From Flavobacterium terrisoli (GTDB taxonomy: Bacteria > Bacteroidota > Bacteroidia > Flavobacteriales > Flavobacteriaceae): a DNA stretch of 64,000 bases. The position numbers and the translations under genes were made by a program. Location of the stretch: positions 124,001 through 188,000 of the forward strand of contig NZ_JARGNA010000003.1 of the NCBI RefSeq assembly GCF_030167905.1, written 5' to 3'. Shown one piece after another: positions 55,882-64,000 of this stretch. Numbering within the stretch: position 1 is the first letter of the stretch; the number at the start of each line of letters is the position of its first letter. A model generated the notes under the pieces. The model saw only the letters and a program-made list of their open reading frames with translations, ran no database searches and was not told the origin of the DNA.

Positions 55882-57843
55882 ATGAGAATAGAAAAATACT
55901 TTCTTTTGGTTGGCTCGTTACTTTTTTCTGTTGTCTGTTGGTCACAAAATCAAAAGACCGACAGCCTGATTTCAGTTCTGCAAAAAACCAGAAATGATAT
56001 TGACAAAGCAGCATTACTCAACACCATAGCCGATCAATACAAAACCAGCGATCCTAAATTAATGTTGGATTATGCCCAAAAGGCATATGATTTGGCCCAA
56101 AAAATCGATTACGAATTAGCCAAAGGAAATGCACTACTGAACTTAGGGAATGCCAATATCATCAGCGGAAATTACCCAAAAGCACTACAATATTTTACTG
56201 ATGCTCAGCATCTTTTTGAAAACCTGGTCATCAAAAATGATCTTGACAAACAAAAAGGCTTGGCTAAAGCGTTGGGAAGCATCGGGATTGTTTTCTCTGA
56301 GCAAAGCAATTATTCAAAAGCATTGCAATATTATCTGAAAGCGGTAAAGATTTACGAGCAAATAAAAGATGAAGAAAAATGTGCCAAATTGTACAACAAT
56401 ATTGGTGTCGTTTACAAATCACAATCGTCCGATTTTAAGGCTTTGGAGTATTTTATCAAAACCCAGAAAATTCAGGAGAAACTAAAAGATCCCAACATTG
56501 GAATCACTTATACTAACATTGGAAATGGGTACTTGAGGCAAAAAAACGTACCTGTAGCCTTTAGTTATTATACTAAGGCCAAAACAGCTTTGGATAAAAA
56601 TCCAAATCCTAGGGCTTTGGGCGAATGGTATAACAATGTTGGGTTGTATTATAAAACTTTAAAGCAGAATGAGAAAGCGGTAGCCCATTGGAATTCGGCC
56701 ATTGCTACCTTTGAAACCATCGATGATAAATTTGGAATAGGCGATAGCTATATTCATTTGGGCCAATTGTTTTTGGAACAAGGTAAACTCCCCGAAGCGA
56801 CTCAGTTTGCTAATAAATCATTGGCTTTAGCCAAAGAAATAAAAGTGTTGGAGCAAGTGGTTATTTCAGAAAAATTGCTGAGTGATATTTATGCCAAACA
56901 AAAAAATCCGGCCTTGGCTTTGGAACATTTCAAATTATACAGCCGGGCCAAAGACAGCCTGACCAATGAGGAAAATATCAGGAAAAGTGTTGAAGAAGAA
57001 TTGAATTTTGATTTCGAAAAACGCGAAGCTGTTCAGCAAAAAGAGATAGAAAAACGGGATTTATTGCTAAAAGAAGAATCGAAAAGAAACAATTTACAAC
57101 TCTTTTTTGCTGCGGTTTTCGGGTTATTGGTTTTCGGGATTGCCTTCCTGATTTATAACAGAATCCAACTCAAAAAGAATCTAACACTGCAAAAAGAACT
57201 GGCAGAATACGAACAAAAAGCACTGCATTTGCAGATGAACCCGCATTTTGTGTTCAACTGTCTGGGTTCGATTTCGAGTTTTATCGTGCAAAACGGTACC
57301 GATTCGGCGATAAAATATTTATCAAAATTCTCCAAGCTGATGCGATTGACTTTGGAATACTCAAAAGAGTCGTTAATCCCGATTGACAAAGAGATTGAGA
57401 GTTTGCAAAACTATTTGGAACTGGAGCAATTGCGTTTCAATAATAAATTTACCTTCACCATTTTTAAAAGCAATGACATTGAAGACGATATGGCCTTGCC
57501 GCCGTTGTTATTGCAACCTTTTGTGGAAAATGCCATCATACATGGAGTAATTCCCAAAAAAGAAATAGGAAGTATTGCGGTTCGCTTTACGATTGAAAAA
57601 GAAAGTTTGTTTTGCACCGTAGAAGACAACGGGATTGGGTTTAATGAGTCCAGGGCACAAAAGGAAAATTCGGTTGTGGCACATAAATCAATGGCGCTTG
57701 ACATTACCAAAAAACGTTTGGAGATGATAGAATCGACCACCAAGCAAAAAACGGAATTCAAAATTGAAGAGATAAAAAATAATCCGGAAGAGGTTTTGGG
57801 CACCAAAGTAACCCTGCATCTCCCGATACAATACATAAAATAA
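55882..57843 (+). CDS. LytS-type sensor histidine kinase with TPR sensor region
   Basis: This 653-residue protein has a signal-like N-terminal segment (1-21) and tetratricopeptide repeats (about 35-370; GNANIISGNYPKALQYF, NNIGVVYKSQSSDFKALEYF). A coiled-coil stretch precedes a transmembrane helix at about 403-426. The His_kinase domain has the phospho-acceptor H455 in LQMNPHFVFNCLGSI, and the ATPase domain has the N-box PFVENAIIHG and DNGIGF. The TPR part would face the periplasm. An ATG at 55753 overlaps the methyltransferase gene and is rejected. It pairs with the next gene. Confidence 0.92.
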   Translation: MRIEKYFLLVGSLLFSVVCWSQNQKTDSLISVLQKTRNDIDKAALLNTIADQYKTSDPKLMLDYAQKAYDLAQKIDYELAKGNALLNLGNANIISGNYPKALQYFTDAQHLFENLVIKNDLDKQKGLAKALGSIGIVFSEQSNYSKALQYYLKAVKIYEQIKDEEKCAKLYNNIGVVYKSQSSDFKALEYFIKTQKIQEKLKDPNIGITYTNIGNGYLRQKNVPVAFSYYTKAKTALDKNPNPRALGEWYNNVGLYYKTLKQNEKAVAHWNSAIATFETIDDKFGIGDSYIHLGQLFLEQGKLPEATQFANKSLALAKEIKVLEQVVISEKLLSDIYAKQKNPALALEHFKLYSRAKDSLTNEENIRKSVEEELNFDFEKREAVQQKEIEKRDLLLKEESKRNNLQLFFAAVFGLLVFGIAFLIYNRIQLKKNLTLQKELAEYEQKALHLQMNPHFVFNCLGSISSFIVQNGTDSAIKYLSKFSKLMRLTLEYSKESLIPIDKEIESLQNYLELEQLRFNNKFTFTIFKSNDIEDDMALPPLLLQPFVENAIIHGVIPKKEIGSIAVRFTIEKESLFCTVEDNGIGFNESRAQKENSVVAHKSMALDITKKRLEMIESTTKQKTEFKIEEIKNNPEEVLGTKVTLHLPIQYIK

Positions 57844-57848
57844 CAGAA

Positions 57849-58607
57849 ATGATTACAGCCATATTAGTTGATGACGACAGCAATTTGAGAAACGGGATGA
57901 AAAGCCTGCTCTCGCGTTATGCACCGGAGATACAAATTATTGGTGAAGCCGACAGCGTTGAATCAGGAACCGCACTTTTATTGGAAAGTCAGCCACAGGT
58001 TTTGTTTTTAGACATTCATTTGGGTGATGGTTCGGGGTTTGATTTGCTGGAAGAAGTCAGCAAAAAAGGAAAAATTAATTCCCAAATCATTTTTATCACG
58101 GCGCATGAACAGTATGCCATCAAAGCTTTCCGGTTCAGTGCTTTGGATTTTTTGCTAAAGCCGGTTGATCCGGAAGAATTGGGCAAAGTAATCGGGAAAT
58201 TAAAACAGGTCATTGATAAAAATGATAGTGTGGCACATATCGATTTGCTGTTGGAAAACATCAAAAAGAAAGTTGATAATTTCAAGCGTATTGCTTTATC
58301 GAATTCTGACGGGATTCATCTTTTTGAAGTGAGCGATATCATTCGCTGCGAAAGCGAAGACAATTACACCAAGTTCTATATCAAAAACAACAAACCGATT
58401 TTGATTTCAAAAACACTAAAGGAATACGAGGATTTGTTGACCGAACACGGATTTGAACGGATTCACCAAAGTCATCTGATCAATTTGGCTTATTTGAAAT
58501 CCTATATCAAGAAAGATGGTGGTTATGTGATTATGGCAGACAACAGTAATCTTCCGATATCACAAAGAAAAAAAGATCGATTACAGGAATTATTGAAGAC
58601 GATGTAA
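57849..58607 (+). CDS. LytTR-family response regulator
   Basis: This 252-residue protein has a receiver domain with the acidic pocket (LVDDDS), phospho-acceptor D55 (FLDIHLGDGSG), the Thr in FITAHEQ and the Lys in LLKPVDP. A LytTR DNA-binding domain follows (about 150-250; IALSNSDGIHLFEVSDIIRCE, FERIHQSHLINLAYLK). LytTR regulators bind pairs of direct repeats. The gene follows the kinase by 5 nt. The secreted LRR gene begins 96 nt downstream and is a candidate target by position only. Confidence 0.94.
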   Translation: MITAILVDDDSNLRNGMKSLLSRYAPEIQIIGEADSVESGTALLLESQPQVLFLDIHLGDGSGFDLLEEVSKKGKINSQIIFITAHEQYAIKAFRFSALDFLLKPVDPEELGKVIGKLKQVIDKNDSVAHIDLLLENIKKKVDNFKRIALSNSDGIHLFEVSDIIRCESEDNYTKFYIKNNKPILISKTLKEYEDLLTEHGFERIHQSHLINLAYLKSYIKKDGGYVIMADNSNLPISQRKKDRLQELLKTM

Positions 58608-58703
58608 CGAATTCTAAATCAAAACGGGCGGTTACTCATTTAATAAGAATTACTAAAACGACATCATGTAAATTTATAATGTCAAAAAACGAAACAAAAT
58701 ATA

Positions 58704-61700
58704 ATGAATAAATTATACTTTTTATTACTGCTATTTACCGGAATGGCTTTTGCCGCGCCACCTATTGGAACGCCCAATAATTTGCAGGCGTGTGATAATG
58801 GTAATGATGGTGTTGAAGTTTTTGATTTAACGGTTAATACTTCGGTTGTACTTGGTGCTTTGAATGCAGATTCATACAGTGTTGCTTATTTTGTATCCAG
58901 TGTCGATGCAAATAACTATGTCAATCCCATTGCCAATCCAAATGCATTTTCGAGTTCAGGTCAGGTAATTTATGTCAGGCTGGAAGAGAATGCCGATACG
59001 TCAAACTTTGCCGTAGCCAGTTTTAATTTGCAGGTTGTAAGTTTGCCGTTCGCAACCATTTCAGGATCTGCAAGCATTTGTTCAGGAGATATGGGTGTTA
59101 TTTTTATCACCGGTACGCCTAATGCTGTAGTCACCTATACCGTTAATAATGGTGCGCCTCAAGTCATTATTTTAAATGCAACTGGTACAGCTACTATAGC
59201 GGCACAAGCTGTTTTCACTAGTGTTTACCAGCTGGTAAGTGTGTCTGTCGGAAGTATCCCTTGCACCCAACCGCTAATCGGATCCGTAGTGATTACCGTA
59301 TATTCAGTGCCATCGGCGGAAATTGTAACGCCAGACCAAACAGTATGTAGCAATACCTCAATAGACGTTACGTTTCAAGGTTCCGGTGGTAGTGCTCCTT
59401 ATATTTTTACTTACTCCATCAATGGCGGTGCTATGCTGACGGAATCCTCAAATCAGGGTAATTTTGCAACCATTACACTTCCGGGAACACCGGGGATTTA
59501 TGATGTGGATTTAATCAGTGTACAATCCTTAGCAAATAATTGTTCCCAAAATGTTTCTGACAGCGTTCACCTTGTTGTAAGTGAGGTGACTACTACTACA
59601 CCGCAGAATTTATATGTAGTTGATAATCCTTTTGATGGTTTTGCGGAATTTGATTTGACTTTAAATACTGGATTTTTAATAAACGGAGATCCAAATCGTA
59701 CCATAACTTATCATGAAACTTTAACAGATGCCGAAATAGACGGAAATGCGATAGCTGCACCTTCTTCTTATATTAATTTGAGCAACGGACAAATGATTTG
59801 GGCCAGAGTTGAAAGTAATTTTTCCGGCTGTTTTGTGATTAGAAGTTTTAGGTTATTTGTGACTGATCCAAATGCGCCCAATGATTTTATCTTTATTCCG
59901 GATGCCAATTTTAAATCGGCACTGATTACCATTGGTGTGGATACCAATAATGACGGGCAAATCCAATATGTGGAAGCTACAGCGGTTACGCAACTGACTT
60001 TCTTTTCCAACCTTGGTATCGCCGATTTGACCGGAATCAATTTCTTTACTAATCTGACTTCGGCCAACTTTAATAATAACCAAATAGCAGGAATCCTCGA
60101 TATTTCTAATCTGATTAATTTAAACTCTTTTGAATGTAACTATAATCAGATAACAGGTTTGTTGCTTCCTTCTTCCGGAGCGCTGACACAGTTGTTTTGT
60201 GGCCAAAACCAAATTACAAGTTTGAATGTTAGTGGCAACACCGGACTTCAGACATTGTATTGTACCGATAACGAAATAAGCTCTTTGATTTTGACGCCTT
60301 CATTGACGATACTTTCCTGCGACTGGAATAACCTGACCACATTTGATATTAGTAATCTTACCAACCTTCAGCATTTACAATGTAGTGGTAATGATAATCT
60401 GACTTCGTTTACGGCAAACAATTTGCCTAATCTAACGTTGTTGACTTGTATTAACAATCCATCATTACTTTCTATGGATATTCAGGGTTGTACCGGTCTG
60501 GAGTTTTTAGTGACCACAGGGGATACTGCTCTGAGTTCACTCAATATTAACGGTTGCACCAATTTGAATTATTTAGATTGTGCCAATGGCCAACTTACTA
60601 CTCTTGATGCTTCCAATCTTCCTCTATTACAGAGAATAATGTGTAATAATAACCTATTGACTTCTTTGAATATTTCCGGCTGTCCGGTTATAAAAAATTT
60701 GATTTGCAATAACAACCAATTGACTACTGTAGACGTTTCAGGTACTCCTGAATTGGAGATTTTTACAGGTAACGACAATCAATTTACTGCGTTAACGGTT
60801 ACCAATAAACCTAATCTTATCAGTTTTAACTGTAATGCCAATGCGAATCTGGCCAGTCTTGACCTTTCAGGTTGTAGTGTTTTGGGAGCTTTGTATTTAA
60901 GTGAATTGGGACAGCTAGCCACTTTGAATGTTTCAGGTTGTACAGCCATGATTGCATTGCAGTGTGAACTAAATGTATTGACCAGTTTAGATGTTTCTGG
61001 ATTGACTAATTTGTTGACTTTGTATTGTCAAGCTAATCAAATTTCTACTTTGAATCTGACTAACTGTACTTCATTACAATTTTTGAGTTGCTCCAGTAAC
61101 AATCTTACCACATTAGACGTTTCAGACTCGCCTTTGATTATTACTTTAGATTGTTCAGATAACGACCTTACAGCGTTGGATGTATCTAATCTCACAAGTA
61201 TGACAAATTTGCATTGTAGTACAAATGCTTTGACTACTTTGGATGTTACCAATTCTCCAAACCTGGCAGTATTAAACTGTACTGTGAACAATTTGGTGTC
61301 ACTTTTCGTTAAAAACGGAGCCAATGAAAGTGTTGGCTTTCACACCAATCCAAATCTTATTTATATCTGTGCCGATGAAGCCCAGATCAATGGCTTTGTA
61401 GATGCTGTGGCACAATACGGTATGAATGCTCAGGTAAACACCTATTGTTCTTTTACACCCGGTGGTCATTACAATAACATTAACGGAAATATTGCTTTTG
61501 ATTGGAATAATAACGGCTGCGGACCGGAAGATGCCCACCCGTTTATCAGGGTAAATATTTCAAATCCGACTTTTGCAAGTGCAACTTTTACGAATGCTTC
61601 AGGAGGTTATAATTTTTATACCGGTGAAGGCGATTATGTCGTTTCACCTGAGTTTGAAAACCCGACATGGTTTAATGTGTCGCCAACCGATCCGGTAATC

Positions 61701-62801
61701 AGTTTTCCTAATGACGATAACAATATTGCCTCACAAAATTTCTGTATTACGGCCAACGGTGCTCATCCCGATTTAGAAGTGGTAATTTCTCCACTTTTTC
61801 CTTCGCGTCCCGGTTTTGATGCAATTTATAAAGTGGTTTACAAGAATAAAGGAAATCAAGTTCTATTTGGGAATGTTAGTTTCTCTTATAATGATGATCT
61901 AATGGATTTTGTTTCGGCTTCAGTGGCTGCATCAACAAGTAGTTTTGGAAACTTAACCTGGAATTTTACCAATTTAGAGCCTTTTGAAACCAGAAACATT
62001 ACGGTAACGTTGAATATCAATGCGCCAACGGATACGCCTGCGGTTAATATTGGTGACTTGTTGACTTTTACAGGAACTATAAACCCAATGGATAATGATG
62101 AAACTGTAAATGACAATACTTTCATATTTAATGAAACCGTAATCGGTTCTTTTGATCCGAATGATATTACCTGCCTTCAGGGTGGAATTGTTTCCCCTGT
62201 AGAAATTGGAAACTATTTGCACTATGCCATTCGTTTTGAAAATACCGGGACAGCAGAAGCTGAAAATATCGTAGTGAAAACCGAAGTTGATCCGACCCAG
62301 TTTGATATCAATTCACTTCAGTTATTGAATGCCTCACATGGTGTTGACGCCAGAATCAACGGGAATATAGTAGAATTCATTTTCCAGAATATCATGCTGG
62401 AATCAGGTGGACACGGGAATGTATTGCTAAAAGTAAAATCGAAAGACACCTTGCAATCAGGAGATATGGTGAGCAAACAAGCCAATATTTATTTTGATTA
62501 CAATTTCCCTGTCGAAACCAATGATGCGGAAACCATTTTCCAATCGCTTGGCCATCCTGATTTTGAGATTGATAATTCGATAAGCATTTACCCGAATCCT
62601 TCAAACGGAATAGTCAATATCAGTGGAGATTTCAATATAAGGTCAACGCAGTTGTATGATGTACAGGGAAGATTGCTCCAAACCAATTTGGTTAATGAAA
62701 GCAGTACAGTCATTGATCTTTCCGCACAATCGAACGGAATGTATTTTATAAAAGTGATTACCGACAAAGGAATTAAAGTAGAAAAAATTGTTAGAAAGTA
62801 A
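58704..62801 (+). CDS. Large leucine-rich-repeat secreted protein with T9SS type-A tail
   Basis: This 1365-residue protein has a signal peptide (1-18). Two modules of the FDLT type flank a single copy (114-199) of the 90-residue repeat found in the giant adhesin. An EF-hand-like loop (DTNNDGQIQYVEA) follows IPDANFKSALI near residue 400. About twenty leucine-rich repeats of 21-22 residues (LTSLNVSGN, LYC-x-x-N) span about 425-880. Then come a conserved NGNIAFDWNNNGCG segment, a beta-sandwich region with a DUF11-like look (about 1000-1280) and the type-A tail from 1291 (ISIYPNPSNGIV). The function is probably surface binding. Confidence 0.88.
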   Translation: MNKLYFLLLLFTGMAFAAPPIGTPNNLQACDNGNDGVEVFDLTVNTSVVLGALNADSYSVAYFVSSVDANNYVNPIANPNAFSSSGQVIYVRLEENADTSNFAVASFNLQVVSLPFATISGSASICSGDMGVIFITGTPNAVVTYTVNNGAPQVIILNATGTATIAAQAVFTSVYQLVSVSVGSIPCTQPLIGSVVITVYSVPSAEIVTPDQTVCSNTSIDVTFQGSGGSAPYIFTYSINGGAMLTESSNQGNFATITLPGTPGIYDVDLISVQSLANNCSQNVSDSVHLVVSEVTTTTPQNLYVVDNPFDGFAEFDLTLNTGFLINGDPNRTITYHETLTDAEIDGNAIAAPSSYINLSNGQMIWARVESNFSGCFVIRSFRLFVTDPNAPNDFIFIPDANFKSALITIGVDTNNDGQIQYVEATAVTQLTFFSNLGIADLTGINFFTNLTSANFNNNQIAGILDISNLINLNSFECNYNQITGLLLPSSGALTQLFCGQNQITSLNVSGNTGLQTLYCTDNEISSLILTPSLTILSCDWNNLTTFDISNLTNLQHLQCSGNDNLTSFTANNLPNLTLLTCINNPSLLSMDIQGCTGLEFLVTTGDTALSSLNINGCTNLNYLDCANGQLTTLDASNLPLLQRIMCNNNLLTSLNISGCPVIKNLICNNNQLTTVDVSGTPELEIFTGNDNQFTALTVTNKPNLISFNCNANANLASLDLSGCSVLGALYLSELGQLATLNVSGCTAMIALQCELNVLTSLDVSGLTNLLTLYCQANQISTLNLTNCTSLQFLSCSSNNLTTLDVSDSPLIITLDCSDNDLTALDVSNLTSMTNLHCSTNALTTLDVTNSPNLAVLNCTVNNLVSLFVKNGANESVGFHTNPNLIYICADEAQINGFVDAVAQYGMNAQVNTYCSFTPGGHYNNINGNIAFDWNNNGCGPEDAHPFIRVNISNPTFASATFTNASGGYNFYTGEGDYVVSPEFENPTWFNVSPTDPVISFPNDDNNIASQNFCITANGAHPDLEVVISPLFPSRPGFDAIYKVVYKNKGNQVLFGNVSFSYNDDLMDFVSASVAASTSSFGNLTWNFTNLEPFETRNITVTLNINAPTDTPAVNIGDLLTFTGTINPMDNDETVNDNTFIFNETVIGSFDPNDITCLQGGIVSPVEIGNYLHYAIRFENTGTAEAENIVVKTEVDPTQFDINSLQLLNASHGVDARINGNIVEFIFQNIMLESGGHGNVLLKVKSKDTLQSGDMVSKQANIYFDYNFPVETNDAETIFQSLGHPDFEIDNSISIYPNPSNGIVNISGDFNIRSTQLYDVQGRLLQTNLVNESSTVIDLSAQSNGMYFIKVITDKGIKVEKIVRK

Positions 62802-62823
62802 GTTAATAGAAGTGTGGCCATAT

Positions 62824-62856
62824 GCCTCTCTGTAATGGAGAGGCTTTGGTGTTTTG
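62824..62856 (+). terminator. Terminator-like hairpin between the two LRR genes
   Basis: GCCTCTC (62824-62830) pairs with GAGAGGC (62838-62844) around a 7-nt loop. The T tract after it is broken by G residues, so termination may be partial and the genes may be partly co-transcribed. Confidence 0.6.
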
Positions 62857-62875
62857 TGCCTTAAAAGAATAAATT

Positions 62876-64000
62876 ATGAAAAAACTATTTTGTCTTTTAG
62901 TATTGATTTCGGGTATTTCCAATGCCCAAATTGTAAATATACCTGATGCCAATTTTAAGGCGGCGCTATTGAATGCAAGTACTTCAAATGCGACAGCTTC
63001 AAATGCCTATCCAACAACGGCAAGTAGTTTTGTTAGTATAGATTCAAATGATGATGGTGAAATTCAGGTTTCAGAAGCTTTGAATGTTTATTATTTGAAT
63101 GTATATAGTGATGGTATAAGTGATTTGACCGGTATTGAGTACTTTACCAATTTGAGATTTTTGAATTGTGGCATGAATGATATAGCAACTTTAAATTTAA
63201 GCGCATTAACTTACCTTCAAGAATTGAATTGTCAAAACAATAATTTAACGGTCTTGGATGTCAGTGAATTAACGAATCTTATTTATTTAAGTTGCGGGAT
63301 GAATAACTTAACCACTTTAGATATAAGTGCGTTGCCGCTTCTTCAGGATTTATATTGCTATAGCAATGATTTGACAACATTAATAGTAAGCCCAATAAAT
63401 AATCTGATGGGTTTGCAATGTAGTCAAAACAACTTCGCCACTTTAGATTTTAGCATGTTAACGCATCTTACCTTTTTGAATTGTTCTTATAATCAATTAA
63501 CAGCCATAGATGTAAGTATGCTGACTGATCTTACACAATTGTATTGCCATAATAACCAACTAACTTCCTTAGATGTAAGCGCATTGACCAATCTTGTTGA
63601 ACTCACATGTATTTACAATCAACTGACAGTTTTGGACGTAAGTGCATTGCCTAATCTTTTAGAGCTATATTGTTATAATAATAATTTAAGTACTTTAAAT
63701 CTAAAAAACGGAAGCAATGAGACGACCCTTCAATTTTCAGGCAATCCAAACCTGCTTTATATTTGTGCTGACGAAGATCAATTGGTTTCAGTTGAGGACA
63801 AAATACTTAATTATGGTTATGTAAATTGCCATGTCAATACCTATTGTTCCTTCACACCTGGCGGAAACTACAACACTATATCAGGGAATATCAGTTTTGA
63901 CAGTGATCAAAACGGTTGTGACGAAAATGATGAAACTTTTCCACACATCAGAGTAAACATTAACGACGGAACCAATCAGGAATATGGTTTTACCAGTGCT
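62876..64000 (+). CDS. Second leucine-rich-repeat secreted protein (partial, runs off the window)
   Basis: An open frame of 375 codons reaches the right edge without a stop. It has a signal peptide (MKKLFCLLVLISGISNAQ) and the same IPDANFKAALLN opening as the preceding protein. An EF-hand-like loop follows (DSNDDGEIQVSEA), then about ten LRR units of the ELNCQNNNLTVLDVS type. After NPNLLYICADEDQL comes the shared NTYCSFTPGGNYNTISGNISF block. It is a shorter paralogue of its neighbour, without the long N-terminal modules. A T9SS tail would be expected beyond the window but cannot be seen. Confidence 0.88.
   Translation, partial: MKKLFCLLVLISGISNAQIVNIPDANFKAALLNASTSNATASNAYPTTASSFVSIDSNDDGEIQVSEALNVYYLNVYSDGISDLTGIEYFTNLRFLNCGMNDIATLNLSALTYLQELNCQNNNLTVLDVSELTNLIYLSCGMNNLTTLDISALPLLQDLYCYSNDLTTLIVSPINNLMGLQCSQNNFATLDFSMLTHLTFLNCSYNQLTAIDVSMLTDLTQLYCHNNQLTSLDVSALTNLVELTCIYNQLTVLDVSALPNLLELYCYNNNLSTLNLKNGSNETTLQFSGNPNLLYICADEDQLVSVEDKILNYGYVNCHVNTYCSFTPGGNYNTISGNISFDSDQNGCDENDETFPHIRVNINDGTNQEYGFTSA

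Overview
The window is a piece of a Flavobacterium-type chromosome (phylum Bacteroidota). Four things point there: low G+C; start codons preceded by A-rich sequence with no recognisable Shine-Dalgarno; -7 promoter boxes of the form TAnnTTTG; and many secreted proteins ending in type IX secretion (T9SS) sorting domains (type A ending in a YPNP...G-Y-V/I-K motif, type B with a CHU_C-like FIPDGYSPNNDG...W-D-G motif). No tRNA, rRNA, CRISPR array, transposase or phage gene was seen.

Region 1 (1-13335) is the fused S10-spc-alpha operon: the end of rplC, then rplD through rplQ, with secY, infA, rpmJ and rpoA, closed by a strong intrinsic terminator. Two structured leaders stand out inside it, one before rpsH (S8) and one before rpsD (S4). 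Both proteins are autoregulators in other bacteria.

Region 2 (13336-29500) is housekeeping genes mixed with secreted proteins: carA, a secreted protein of unknown role on the minus strand, eno, a PNGase F-like glycosidase candidate with a T9SS tail, a two-module T9SS protein, guaA, a LysM/periplasmic-binding fusion, an OsmC protein, a DUF3820 protein between two palindromic elements, pyrG, yidC and proC. carA, guaA and pyrG all encode class-I glutamine amidotransferases and share a short leader motif.

Region 3 (29501-35506) holds a two-domain fasciclin lipoprotein, a MORN-repeat protein, mnmA (its promoter box lies in the loop of a terminator-like hairpin), a T9SS-exported subtilase and an FMN oxidoreductase.

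Region 4 (35507-47267) is a T9SS type-B surface cassette: a 2836-residue adhesin-like protein with fifteen in-register 270-bp repeats, followed by a PorP/SprF-like membrane protein and an OmpA-family protein with beta-propeller repeats.

Region 5 (47268-64000) holds a PafA-type phosphatase, a SixA-like histidine phosphatase, lysA, a small lipoprotein, sucC, a glycosyltransferase/glycosyltransferase/methyltransferase trio, a TPR-fused LytS-type kinase with a LytTR regulator, and two related EF-hand/leucine-rich-repeat secreted proteins; the second runs off the window end.

No wholly unfamiliar system was found. The most unusual items are the repeat adhesin cassette, the structured S8/S4 leaders, the twin palindromes around the DUF3820 gene, the promoter-in-terminator at mnmA and the shared leader motif of the amidotransferase genes.
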